Positions 8,605 to 16,729 of a stretch of 43,441 nt of DNA are shown here, one piece after another. The position numbers and the translations under genes are program-made. The DNA is from Pseudomonas avellanae BPIC 631. Its GTDB lineage: Bacteria; Pseudomonadota; Gammaproteobacteria; Pseudomonadales; Pseudomonadaceae. Where the stretch lies: NCBI RefSeq assembly GCF_000444135.1, contig NZ_ATDK01000313.1:1-43441 (forward strand), read 5' to 3'. Position 1 is the first letter of the stretch. Each line of letters opens with the position of its first letter. The notes below the pieces were generated by a model. That model was not told the DNA's origin. It worked only from the letters and a program-made list of their open reading frames with translations, and ran no database searches.

Positions 8605-9360
8605 ATGCAGATAGATTTCAACTCGGACATGGGTGAAAGCTTCGGCGCATGGACCATCGGCGACGGCGTTGATACCGAGCTGATGGCTTTCATCAGTTCT
8701 GCCAATATCGCCACCGGCTTTCACGCAGGCGACCCAGGCACCATGCGTCGCACCATTGAACAGGCCAAACGTCTGGGCGTCGCTATTGGCGCGCATCCGG
8801 GGTTCCGTGATCTGGTGGGCTTTGGTCGCCGGCATATCAACGCGCCCGCTCAGGAACTGGTCGACGACATGCTTTACCAGTTGGGTGCACTGCGCGAGCT
8901 AGCCCGTGTTCAGGGCGTGGCCTTGCAGCACTTCAAACCCCACGGAGCCTTGTATATGCACCTGGCCCGTGACGAAGAGGCTGCCCGGTTGTTGGTGGAA
9001 AACCTTCAGCGTCTGGAGCCTGATTTGCTGCTTTACTGCATGCCTGGCTCGGTGATCTGCAACGTGGCTCAGGAACTGGGTCAGCCTGTGGTGCGCGAGT
9101 TTTACGCCGATCGCGCTTACGACCTCAGCGGTTCTATCGTCTTTACCCGCAACGTACGCGCCCACGACCCGGCTGAAGTGGCCGCGCGCGTGGTACGCGC
9201 CTGCCAGCAGGGGCTGGTGCGTACGGTCGAAGGTGACGATCTGGCCATCGAGTTCGATTCCATCTGCCTGCACAGCGACACACCGGGCGCGCTGGCCCTT
9301 GCGCAGGCGACCCGCCAAGCGCTGGATGATGCGGGAATAGAAGTGCGCACGCCACGTTAG
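8605..9360 (+). CDS. pxpA: 5-oxoprolinase subunit PxpA-like (LamB/YcsF family), first copy
   Basis: A 251-residue LamB/YcsF-family protein. Family motifs are intact: [12 protein letters not shown] at the N-terminus, [12 protein letters not shown] (~34-45), [17 protein letters not shown] (K111-P112-H113), ADRAYD and LHSDTPGA. PxpA with PxpB and PxpC makes ATP-dependent 5-oxoprolinase, which opens pyroglutamate to glutamate. Start ATG 8605 follows a GGAG site. It heads an operon with PxpB-like and broken PxpC-like genes, so a working complex from this locus is doubtful unless the second copies elsewhere in the window substitute. Confidence 0.85.
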   Translation: MQIDFNSDMGESFGAWTIGDGVDTELMAFISSANIATGFHAGDPGTMRRTIEQAKRLGVAIGAHPGFRDLVGFGRRHINAPAQELVDDMLYQLGALRELARVQGVALQHFKPHGALYMHLARDEEAARLLVENLQRLEPDLLLYCMPGSVICNVAQELGQPVVREFYADRAYDLSGSIVFTRNVRAHDPAEVAARVVRACQQGLVRTVEGDDLAIEFDSICLHSDTPGALALAQATRQALDDAGIEVRTPR

Positions 9361-9448
9361 CCAGCACGCGGCATCGGGGGCTAAGACACCCTGAGCCGCC
9401 GTAACGATCTTTGCCTGCCTTTCTACAACGATTTCAAAAGGAACAGAC

Positions 9449-10321
9449 ATGGCCGATTCGATTCGCTACAGCTTTGGCGCTGATGAGCACCTGTTTGCCG
9501 AGGTCAGTGACAGCATGTCGCTGGAAGCCTTTTTCAAGGGGCTGGCGGTGACCCGTGCAGTCGAGCGCCTGGCGCTGGACGGTGTGCTCGACGTGTGCCT
9601 GGCCAACGCCTCGTTCCAGATTCGTTTTGACCCGGACCGTATCGCGCCTCATGCGCTGCTCGACGCCGTTCGCGAGGCCGAGGCCGGTGCGGTCGCCGAG
9701 CGTACGTTGCAGACCCGCATCATCGAGATCCCGGTGCTCTACAACGACCCCTGGACCCATGAAACCCTGATGCGCTTTCGCGACCGGCACCAGGACCCGG
9801 GCTCGACGGATCTGGAATACGCTGCGCGTATCAACAATCTGGCCGATGTCGATGCGTTCATCGCTGCGCACAGTGGTGCGCCGTGGTTTGTGTCAATGGT
9901 CGGCTTCGTTGCCGGGCTGCCGTTCATGTTCCAGATGGTCGAGCGCGAGCGGCAGTTGCAAGTGCCCAAATACCTGCGCCCGCGCACCGATACGCCAAAG
10001 CTCACGCTGGGTCATGGCGGGTGCTTTGGTTGCATCTACTCGGTGCGCGGGGCGGGTGGTTACCAGATGTTCGGGGTCACCCCGGCCCCGATCTACGACC
10101 CGCAGCAGGGGTTGGCGTACCTGAAAGAGCACATGGTTTTTTTCAGGCCGGGCGACATTGTGCAGTTCAAACCGGTGGATCGTGAAACCTACGATCTGGC
10201 CGTGATCGAGGTAGAAGCGGGACGCTTTGATCTGCTGATTCGACCGGTCGAGTTTTCCCTCGACGCCTTTCTGGCCGATCCTGTCGGCTATCCCAAGTCG
10301 CTGCAGGAGGCGCTGGCATGA
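9449..10321 (+). CDS. PxpB-like carboxyltransferase-domain protein (AHS1/KipI family), first copy
   Basis: A 290-residue AHS1/KipI-type protein. The conserved core SMVGFVAGLPFMF and the GGYQMFGVTPAPIYD stretch are present. The latter resembles the AHS1 part of urea carboxylase more than classic PxpB, and the protein is longer than the 223-residue PxpB-like protein at 22654. ATG 9449 has AAGGA 6-9 nt upstream. Its stop overlaps the start of the PxpC-like gene (ATGA at 10318-10321), so the two were meant to form a complex. The ligand may be 5-oxoproline or another amide or lactam. With the partner broken, function is uncertain. Confidence 0.8.
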   Translation: MADSIRYSFGADEHLFAEVSDSMSLEAFFKGLAVTRAVERLALDGVLDVCLANASFQIRFDPDRIAPHALLDAVREAEAGAVAERTLQTRIIEIPVLYNDPWTHETLMRFRDRHQDPGSTDLEYAARINNLADVDAFIAAHSGAPWFVSMVGFVAGLPFMFQMVERERQLQVPKYLRPRTDTPKLTLGHGGCFGCIYSVRGAGGYQMFGVTPAPIYDPQQGLAYLKEHMVFFRPGDIVQFKPVDRETYDLAVIEVEAGRFDLLIRPVEFSLDAFLADPVGYPKSLQEALA

Positions 10322-11279
10322 TCAAGGTACTCAAACCCGGTCTGGCCACCTCGGTACAGGACCTCGGCCGTGAAGGCTATTACCACCTGGGCATCCCGCC
10401 TTCGGGTGCGCTGGACCAGTACGCACTCAGCGCCGCCAATCAACTGGTCGGCAATCCGCCCGGCGCTGCCGGCCTGGAATGCACGTTGCTGGGGCCTGAG
10501 CTGGAATTTCAATCCGACACCTTGGTGGCCGTCTGCGGCGCGCACATGACGGCGTGGACATGCACCATGACACCGCGTTTGCGGTAAAAGCCGGGCAGGT
10601 GTTGCGCTTTGATTTTCCCAAGGATGGCGCACGCACTTACCTGGCCGTCGCGGGCGGCATTGATGTGCCGCTGGTGCTGGGCAGCCGTTCGACCTACACG
10701 CTGGGCGCACTCGGCGGTTTTCAGGGGCGCAGGCTGGCGGTTGATGACCTGTTGCCGATAGGCGTACCCAGCGGCAAGGGGCGTGCCGGGGCCAGCCTGC
10801 CAATGGCATTGCGCCAGTCGCTGGGCGGCGAAGTCTACCTGCGCGTCGTTCCCGGCCTTTATTACGAGCGCCTGACCGAGTTTGCGGCCACCAGCTTCTT
10901 TTCCGAGTCGTGGACGGTAGGCTCGGAAGCCGACCGCATCGGTTATCGCTTCAAGGGCGGCAGGGCGCTGACTTTTCAGCCACGGGAACAACCATTCGGG
11001 GCAGGTTCCGATCCATCGAATATCGTCGACAGCTGCTACCCGATCGGTTCGATTCAGGTTCCGGCGGGACTTGAACCCATCGTGTTGCACCGCGACGCGG
11101 TGTCTGGTGGAGGCTACGCCATGATCGGCACCGTGATCAGCGCCGACCTTGATCTGATCGGCCAGATGCAGCCCAACCAGAAAGCCCGGTTTGTGGCGGT
11201 CACGCTGGAAGATGCGCTGGCAGCGCGCAAGTCGTACAAGAAGAAACTGGCGTGTTTGAGCAAGTTGTTTCCTTCCTGA
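10318..11279 (+). pseudogene. PxpC-like carboxyltransferase-domain gene (AHS2/KipA family), frameshifted
   Basis: The first part (MIKVLKPGLATSVQDLGREG, PPSGALDQYALSAANQLVGN) runs in one frame to about nt 10550. The rest (DGVDMHHDTAFAVKAGQVL to the stop at 11279) is in another. Aligned with the intact paralogue at 23322, two residues plus the overlapped ones, exactly 13 nt in all, are missing between the MTA and DGVD codons. Adding 13 nt gives 324 residues against 323 for the paralogue. A 13-nt slippage deletion within a short direct repeat would explain it. The remaining domain is otherwise well preserved, so the break looks recent. It is translationally coupled to the upstream gene by ATGA. 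Confidence 0.85.
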
Positions 11280-11284
11280 GGCAG

Positions 11285-11866
11285 TCAGGCAGTCTGCGCG
11301 GGCTTGAGTTGTGCCTGCATTTTCGCCCAGCACACCTCGAGTATTTCATCTGCCAATGGTGAGTCGTCCGGGCAACTGCGCGACAGCAACACCGCACCTA
11401 AGGCATGGGCAAACATGTCGATGGTATTTGCCCGTGCCTGTTGCTGCTTTTGATCATCAGTGTGTGCTCCTGCGGCCACGGAAGCGGCCAGCAGGCTTTC
11501 GATGCCGTTGGCAAATGTCGCTTTGACAGAGTCTGACTGACGGGCCGCATCGGCGCTGAGTGCGGCCATCGTGCAGCCGGTGCCGGGATTGTCGCGGTGC
11601 TCTCGGGACAAGTAGTACTCGATGAACTGCGCAGGATCAATGTCCTTCGATTGCTCCACCGTCTTCGAGATAGAGCAGGCCGCCGACTCGGCCATAAGGT
11701 CAGACTTTGACCCGAAGTGCTTGTAGAACCCGCCGTGGGTAAAGCCTGCAGCCGCCATCAAGTCTGCCACTCCGACACCGTCGTAGCCGTGTTCACGAAA
11801 CTGGATGGATGCCGTCTCGACGATGTGTGCCCGGTTCGCCTGCGCCTGCGCCTTGGTGACTCTCAT
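11285..11866 (-). CDS. TetR-family transcriptional regulator
   Basis: A 193-residue TetR regulator. The N-terminal HTH is complete (RAHIVETASIQFREHGYDGV, then DLMAAAGFTHGGFYKHFGSK, residues ~12-50). The C-terminal domain is of the short LmrA/YxaF-like kind. ATG 11866 is chosen because AGAGG lies upstream at normal spacing and the sequence starts exactly at the HTH; longer in-frame starts add a low-quality leader. It is divergent from the truncated aldo/keto reductase, with a palindrome in between, so it most likely repressed that reductase and itself. It ends 5 nt from the stop of the convergent pxpC-like pseudogene. Confidence 0.87.
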   Translation of the reverse strand: MRVTKAQAQANRAHIVETASIQFREHGYDGVGVADLMAAAGFTHGGFYKHFGSKSDLMAESAACSISKTVEQSKDIDPAQFIEYYLSREHRDNPGTGCTMAALSADAARQSDSVKATFANGIESLLAASVAAGAHTDDQKQQQARANTIDMFAHALGAVLLSRSCPDDSPLADEILEVCWAKMQAQLKPAQTA

Positions 11867-11916
11867 GTGAATTGCCTCTTTTGTCTGCTCCATTCGACAG
11901 AGCGCAAATATACCAT

Positions 11917-11931
11917 TGATGTTGACCATCA
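11917..11931. promoter_or_regulatory. Candidate TetR operator
   Basis: The inverted repeat TGATG-ttgac-CATCA lies in the divergent region between tetR (start 11866) and the truncated aldo/keto reductase, just upstream of the surviving AAAGGAG ribosome site (11934-11940). A short palindrome at this place is what a local TetR repressor would use. Assignment is inferred from position and symmetry. Confidence 0.4.
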
Positions 11932-11952
11932 TTAAAGGAGTTGACAGTTAAG

Positions 11953-12869
11953 ATGCTGGTCATAATCATATGGCTGCGTTCAACGCGTATGCCGAAGCGG
12001 GGGGCAATTTCATCGATACAGCGGACATCTATCAGTTCGGTCAGTCCGAAGAGCTGCTCGGCGCCTTGCTGCAAGGCCGGCGCGACGATTTTGTGCTCGC
12101 GACCAAGTTCACCAACGGTGCCTCGGCCAACCCTGGCCGATTAACCACCGGCAACAGCCGCAAAGCCATGGTGAGTTCGGTGGAGGCAAGCCTCAAGCGT
12201 TTGAAGACGGACCGTATCGACCTCTACTGGGCGCATCATCCTGATGCTGTCACGCCCATTGAAGAAATTCTCAGAGGTCTGGAAGACCTGGCGCGGGCCG
12301 GGAAAATGCTTTACGCGGGCCTGTCCAATTTCCCGGCCTGGCGGCTCGCTCGCGCAGTGACACTGGCCGAGATCAGCCGCACCTTACCGATTGCAGCCGC
12401 GCAGTTCGAGCACAGCCTGGTGCACCGTGAGCCCGAGGCTGATCTTTTTCAAGCCTCTTACGCGCTTGGCCTCGGCATCGTTACCTGGTCGCCTCTGGGC
12501 GGCGGCATGCTGACCGGCAAGTACCGACAGGGCGAGAAAGGCCGTGCCGAAGGGTTTGGCGGCAAGGTTTTCCAGCCGGAAAACTCCGCGCAACGCACAT
12601 TGATCCTCGATACCGTGCTTGAGATCGCTGCCGAGCGTGGGGTCAGTGCAAGTCAGGTGGCGATTGCCTGGGCCGGTACACATGGGGCCATCCCGATTAT
12701 CGGGCCTCGCTCGCAGGAGCAGATTGCCGACAACCTCCGGGCCTTGGCACTGACGCTGACCGACGAGCAGATCCAACGGCTCGACGCCGTCAGTAGTCTG
12801 GATTCGACTGCTGCGTCCAGGTCGGCCGCTGATTGGCTGGACGGGGCTCGCGCAAGGGCGTTTGCCTGA
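11953..12869 (+). pseudogene. Aldo/keto reductase, 5'-truncated
   Basis: From nt ~11970 on this is a clean aldo/keto reductase (AFNAYAEAGGNFIDTADIYQ to the stop at 12869, ~299 residues). The tetrad residues are visible: D and Y in IDTADIY, K in LATKFT, H in WAHHPD, plus the cofactor-side GPRSQEQIADN. The usual first ~40 residues (the N-terminal hairpin and first barrel strand, typically ending in LGTMxFG) are absent. A ribosome site (AAAGGAG, 11934-11940) and an ATG at 11953 remain, but that ATG is in a different frame, so a deletion has removed the 5' coding part. Translation from the internal ATG 11970 would lack the first barrel strand; a functional enzyme is unlikely. It is divergent from tetR, its probable regulator. 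Confidence 0.7.
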
Positions 12870-12881
12870 GTTGCCGTTCCG

Positions 12882-12923
12882 GGGGCGAGATGCATGTCCG
12901 GACACCGTTCGGATCTTCGCCCC
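12882..12923 (+). terminator. Hairpin terminator after the aldo/keto reductase remnant
   Basis: A two-part stem: outer arms GGGGCGA-GAT (12882-12891) and ATCTTCGCCCC (12913-12923), and inner arms TCCGGAC/GTTCGGA around an ACC loop. It lies 12 nt after the stop codon. There is no clear T-run, so the efficiency is unknown. Confidence 0.5.
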
Positions 12924-13109
12924 TGCGTTGAAAGTGTTAGCGTATTCCCCGCGTTTTTCTTTGTCATGAGAAAGACCAAAATGCTCGCAGTCTTGTCTAT
13001 CCATCGTCCTTGAGCCTCGCAGGGTGATGAACATCATCACCTGCCGTGCACACAGCCCGTACTACTGAATACCGATGGGCAGCCCCGGCCGACTCATCAG
13101 GAGAGCACC

Positions 13110-14294
13110 ATGCATCGAAAATCAATTTGCACAGCACTTGCCATCATGTCCGCCGCTACTCTTACAACCTCCCTGGCGTATGGCATGACCGCCGTCGAGT
13201 TGCCAGCAGGCGCCCCAGCCGACAAACCCGTCGGCAAGCTTGAACAGGTTCATGCTTTTTATGACGCAATGCCTACCGGCGTGACAGTGACTGAAACCGG
13301 GCGAATCTTCGTCAATTTCCCTCGCTGGGGTGACAAGGTGCCGTTTACGGTGGGCGAGGTTCGCGATGGCAAGGTGGTTGCCTACCCGGATCTGGCGGTC
13401 AATCATGAAAACCCGAAAGACCCCGGCGATGGCCTGATCAGCGTGCAGAGTGTGGTTGCCGACGGCAAAGGGCGCGTCTGGCTTCTGGACACTGCGGCAC
13501 CGGAGTTTGCGGCACCTCGTCCTCAAGGTGCCAAGCTGGTGGCGGTAGACCTGGCCACCAATAAAATCGTCAAGCGGCTGGTATTTCCGGACAACGTCAT
13601 CTTGCCGAGCACTTACGTCAACGACATGCGCTTCGACTTTCGCAAAGGGTCGCAGGGGACTGTCTACGTTACTGACTCATCGGTGAGCGGGCCGGGTGCA
13701 ATTATTGTCATGGACATTGCCAGCGGCCACGCCGTGCGGCGCTTGAGCGGGGCTAGGGCAACCTCTGCTGATCCCGCTTTCGTGCCTGTTGTCGAAGGCG
13801 TGCCCGTGTTGGGTGATGGCCCGGACGGAACGCGCAAACCGGTCCACGTGGCCGCAGATGGCATTGCGCTGTCGGCAGATGGCAAAACGCTGTATTTCTC
13901 GCCACTGTCCAGCCGCCACCTGTATTCCGTCGCCACCGAGCTGTTGAACGACAGCGCAGTGAATGAGCAGCAACTGGCAGCCGCTGTTCAGGACCTGGGT
14001 GAAAAGGGTGCTTCCGATGGTCTTGAGGCTGATGCAGACGGTGCTGTGTATGCAGGTGATTACGAGCACAATGCGATTCGCAAACGCTTGCCGAACGGGG
14101 TCTGGCAGACAGTCGCTCACGACCCGCGCATGTTGTGGCCTGATACCTTGTCGATCGGTCCGGACGGCTACCTGTATTTCATCGTCAACCAGTTACACCG
14201 TCAGGCCGGTTTCAATTCGGGCCATGACCAACGTAAAAAACCGTACAGCTTGTTGCGCGTGAAAGTCGCAACGGCGCCAGCCCCCACTCATTGA
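13110..14294 (+). CDS. Secreted Yellow/major-royal-jelly-like beta-propeller protein
   Basis: A 394-residue protein with a Sec signal peptide (basic MHRK, then a hydrophobic stretch to about residue 25, cut near LAYG/MTA). The rest resembles the MRJP/Yellow family, a six-bladed beta-propeller: PTGVTVTETGRIFVNFPRW, VWLLDTAAPEF, VYVTDSSVSGPGAIIVMD, GIALSADGKTLYFSPLSS, SDGLEADADGAVYAGDYEHN. It is probably periplasmic. Some relatives are annotated as L-dopachrome tautomerase-like or gluconolactonase-like, but the bacterial substrate is not known. ATG 13110 has GGAGAG 6-11 nt upstream. It is followed after 26 nt by the small monooxygenase-like gene, which is probably co-transcribed. Confidence 0.82.
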   Translation: MHRKSICTALAIMSAATLTTSLAYGMTAVELPAGAPADKPVGKLEQVHAFYDAMPTGVTVTETGRIFVNFPRWGDKVPFTVGEVRDGKVVAYPDLAVNHENPKDPGDGLISVQSVVADGKGRVWLLDTAAPEFAAPRPQGAKLVAVDLATNKIVKRLVFPDNVILPSTYVNDMRFDFRKGSQGTVYVTDSSVSGPGAIIVMDIASGHAVRRLSGARATSADPAFVPVVEGVPVLGDGPDGTRKPVHVAADGIALSADGKTLYFSPLSSRHLYSVATELLNDSAVNEQQLAAAVQDLGEKGASDGLEADADGAVYAGDYEHNAIRKRLPNGVWQTVAHDPRMLWPDTLSIGPDGYLYFIVNQLHRQAGFNSGHDQRKKPYSLLRVKVATAPAPTH

Positions 14295-14320
14295 TCGAAC
14301 TTGATACCGGAGCATTGATA

Positions 14321-14629
14321 ATGAATACACCTGCAAAGCCATTGGCGTTGATCGCAGTGCTGAAAGCCAGCCCAGGCAACGAGTCGGCATTGAAAGAAGC
14401 ATTGTTGGCACTGGTGGAACCCACCCGTTCGGAGCCGGGCAATATCGAATACACGCTGTTCGAGGTGCGCGATGAGCACGGTACGTTCTACATGCGTGAA
14501 TGCTTCAAGGATCAGGCAGCACTGGACGCGCACGTTGCCACGCCACACTACCAGCGGTTTGCAGCTGCAAGTGGCGAGTGGTTTGCAGAAGCACCAAGGC
14601 TGATATTTCTGGATCAGGTGTCTGGCTGA
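14321..14629 (+). CDS. Antibiotic biosynthesis monooxygenase (ABM)-domain protein
   Basis: A 102-residue ABM/dimeric alpha-beta barrel protein: LALIAVLKASPGNESALKEAL at the start, EPGNIEYTLFEVRDEHGTFYMRECF in the middle, HYQRFAAASGEWFAEAP at the end. Relatives are cofactor-free quinol oxygenases (YgiN-like) or stress proteins; the substrate cannot be told. ATG 14321 is chosen over TTG 14291 because CGGAG lies about 8 nt upstream. It is likely in one unit with the Yellow-like gene, closed by the hairpin right after its stop. Confidence 0.8.
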   Translation: MNTPAKPLALIAVLKASPGNESALKEALLALVEPTRSEPGNIEYTLFEVRDEHGTFYMRECFKDQAALDAHVATPHYQRFAAASGEWFAEAPRLIFLDQVSG

Positions 14630-14632
14630 TCT

Positions 14633-14666
14633 GGATAAAGGGCTCGACACGTTCGAGCCCTTATCC
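14633..14666 (+). terminator. Strong hairpin terminator after the ABM gene
   Basis: GGATAAAGGGCTCGA pairs with TCGAGCCCTTATCC across the loop CACGT, with a single A bulge, starting 4 nt after the stop codon. There is no long T-run, but the stem is strong. Confidence 0.65.
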
Positions 14667-14728
14667 GCATACCCCAAACACGCTCGAGCTCATGATGGGC
14701 ACCCTCTCTGACTGGACAGGTATCGTTA

Positions 14729-15199
14729 TCAGTCACTGAGCAAGGCGGGCGCTGCCCCGGCCACCACCATTATCAGCTGAACGCCGAGCAGTACTGCCAG
14801 CCACTTCGGGCCTCTGCGTATAAACCAGTAGACCGCATTGAGCACTGTCGAGATCAGGTTGGCGAACCACAGCGCGAAGAGCGCCAGCGCTTTTTGCACC
14901 TGAAACCAGTCACTCTTCAGGCTCAGAAAATAAATTGCGACACCGATGCCGATAACCACAACGGCGATGGACGCAAAGCCGATGTACCTGCTTCGGTAGA
15001 ACGAGCTGAAAGGCATGCCCGTCTGGGTTTCCATTACCGGGTAAAGGTCTGCCGGAGTGTCATTGAATTGCGGATGAGTTGCTTTTAATGGCGTAGCAGG
15101 GCCACCGGTGAATTCAGACTCGCCAGGATCGGTTTCAACGACCAGTAAGCCATAGGGGCGGTTAGGGTCAGGGGGGTCTTCCAGGATTGTTTTATCCAT
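14729..15199 (-). CDS. Two-pass inner-membrane protein of unknown function
   Basis: A 156-residue protein. The first ~80 residues are polar and proline-rich (ILEDPPDPNRPYG, GPATPLKATHPQFNDTPADL). Then come a first membrane segment (YIGFASIAVVVIGIGVAIYF), an amphipathic stretch (WFQVQKALALFALWFANLIST) and a last hydrophobic segment (WLAVLLGVQLIMVVAGAAPALL). I recognise no family. ATG 15199 is chosen because GAGGA lies about 11 nt upstream; the 27 further in-frame upstream codons look non-coding. It stands alone between two convergent or unrelated units. Confidence 0.6.
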   Translation of the reverse strand: MDKTILEDPPDPNRPYGLLVVETDPGESEFTGGPATPLKATHPQFNDTPADLYPVMETQTGMPFSSFYRSRYIGFASIAVVVIGIGVAIYFLSLKSDWFQVQKALALFALWFANLISTVLNAVYWFIRRGPKWLAVLLGVQLIMVVAGAAPALLSD

Positions 15200-15325
15200 C
15201 GTTTTTTGCTTCCTCTGCAGGGTGCAGAGGTTATAACGAAAGTGTGACCAGCACGAGCGCTTGTGCACGCCGTCAACCAACCCTCAGGCAGCAGATACAC
15301 CCTGTATCTGCCACCCACCCGGGTT

Positions 15326-16657
15326 CTAAAAAATATTGATCGGATAGCTGACAATGATCCGGTGCTCATCGGCATCACGCTGGCTGGCGAACTCGGTGCG
15401 AAGTTGTGCGTGACGCAGTGCGATGCTGAGGTTTTTCGCCGGGCCCGATTGCAAGACGTAGCTCAGGGTCACGTTGCGTTCCCATTCCTTCTTGTCGCCG
15501 TCGGAGGTCTGGATGTTCGAGCCGCTTTCGTACATGGCCAGGAAGTTCAGGCCGGGTACGCCGAGTCTGGCGAAGTCATAGCCATAACGGACTTGCCAGG
15601 TGCGTTCCCCGGCGCGCTGGAATTTGCCGATCATCGATTCGGTCATGAAGTAAGCGGTTGATCCATCGCCCTGATTCAGCCAGACCGCGTCGCTGTCGCC
15701 GGTGACTGCCTGATAACCCGCAGCAAAGGTATGGCCGTCGATGAGGTAAGTGAACTGAGCGCTGGACAGACGGCTGTCGACTTCACCCTTGGTCACGCCG
15801 TTGCCGTAATAACCCACCGTGTAGAACGCTGGATCGTGGCCATTCGCGCCGTCCGAGCGGTTGTCGAAGTGGCGCAGGTCGGTGCGCAAAGTACCGGGGC
15901 CAAGTTGCATGTCGTATTTCAGGCCGAGAAAGTTCTGTTTGTAGAAGTTTTCCAGGTTGCCGTAGTAATACTGCAAGGTCAGGTCTTTGACCGGTTTGTA
16001 ATCGACGCCTGCGTAGTAAAACTTGTTGACGAACTCGCCGGTCAGCGGGTTGTTGGCGCCGGGGATCGACATGCCCATCTGGTTGGTCGAACCCCGACCC
16101 ATGACGTGTTCCAACTGGCCTGCGGTGAAGATAAAGTCTTTCAAGTCTTTCGACTGAACCTGGCCGCCGCGAAAGGTCTGTTGCAGCATGCGGTCGGTGG
16201 ACATTACCACCGGCAGCATCGGCACCAGCGTGCCGTACTTCAACTCGGTCTGCGAGACGCGCGCCTTGAGCGTCGCGCCCATGCTGCTGAACTCATCGAC
16301 CGCGCGGCCGTCGCTGTCCGTCGGGAAGATGTTGCCATTGAACGCGGTACTTTGCGGGTTGTAGTGGCGTCCTTTGCCCGAGTCCAGACGGATGCCCAAC
16401 TGGCCCAGCGCATCAATGCCCAAACCTACCGTGCCGGGCGTGTAGCCGGACTGGTAATTGAGCATGAAGCCTTGGCCCCACTCCTGCGTGTAGTTAGGGG
16501 CAGCAGCACCGCTGCGATTGTCTGCGTTGCTGAAGAAATTGCGCGCCAGAATGCTGGCCTTGCTGTCTTCCAGAAAACCTTCGCCGTAGCTCTGCTGCGC
16601 GATCAGCAGGCCACAAAAGCCCGCAACGAAAGGGGTGGCGCGATTGAAACGCTCCAT
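15326..16657 (-). CDS. OprD-family outer-membrane porin
   Basis: A 443-residue outer-membrane porin. A signal peptide (MERFNRATPFVAGFCGLLIA, cut near SYG/EGF) precedes a mature start FLEDSKASILARNFFSNADNR that is diagnostic of OprD/Opd channels. The chain ends in aromatic YPINIF as expected for BAM targeting. These 18-strand channels take up basic amino acids (OccD) or carboxylates/aromatics (OccK); which one is not visible. ATG 16657 is chosen because GAGGA lies 8 nt upstream; ATGs at 16666 and 16672 lack a spaced ribosome site. It follows the MFS gene by 72 nt on the same strand and may belong to the aminotransferase-MFS-porin unit. Confidence 0.88.
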   Translation of the reverse strand: MERFNRATPFVAGFCGLLIAQQSYGEGFLEDSKASILARNFFSNADNRSGAAAPNYTQEWGQGFMLNYQSGYTPGTVGLGIDALGQLGIRLDSGKGRHYNPQSTAFNGNIFPTDSDGRAVDEFSSMGATLKARVSQTELKYGTLVPMLPVVMSTDRMLQQTFRGGQVQSKDLKDFIFTAGQLEHVMGRGSTNQMGMSIPGANNPLTGEFVNKFYYAGVDYKPVKDLTLQYYYGNLENFYKQNFLGLKYDMQLGPGTLRTDLRHFDNRSDGANGHDPAFYTVGYYGNGVTKGEVDSRLSSAQFTYLIDGHTFAAGYQAVTGDSDAVWLNQGDGSTAYFMTESMIGKFQRAGERTWQVRYGYDFARLGVPGLNFLAMYESGSNIQTSDGDKKEWERNVTLSYVLQSGPAKNLSIALRHAQLRTEFASQRDADEHRIIVSYPINIF

Positions 16658-16729
16658 CGGGTTCATCCTCATGCTGTCATTAAGTGTTGTGAGAGGCAGG
16701 GTCGGGCGGCAGTCAGGTTTCTTGTTGTT

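Noticed and set aside
14729..15199. Immunity-protein or secretion-system role for the two-pass membrane protein
   Set aside because: Size and topology would allow it, but no toxin or secretion gene is nearby and no motif supports it.
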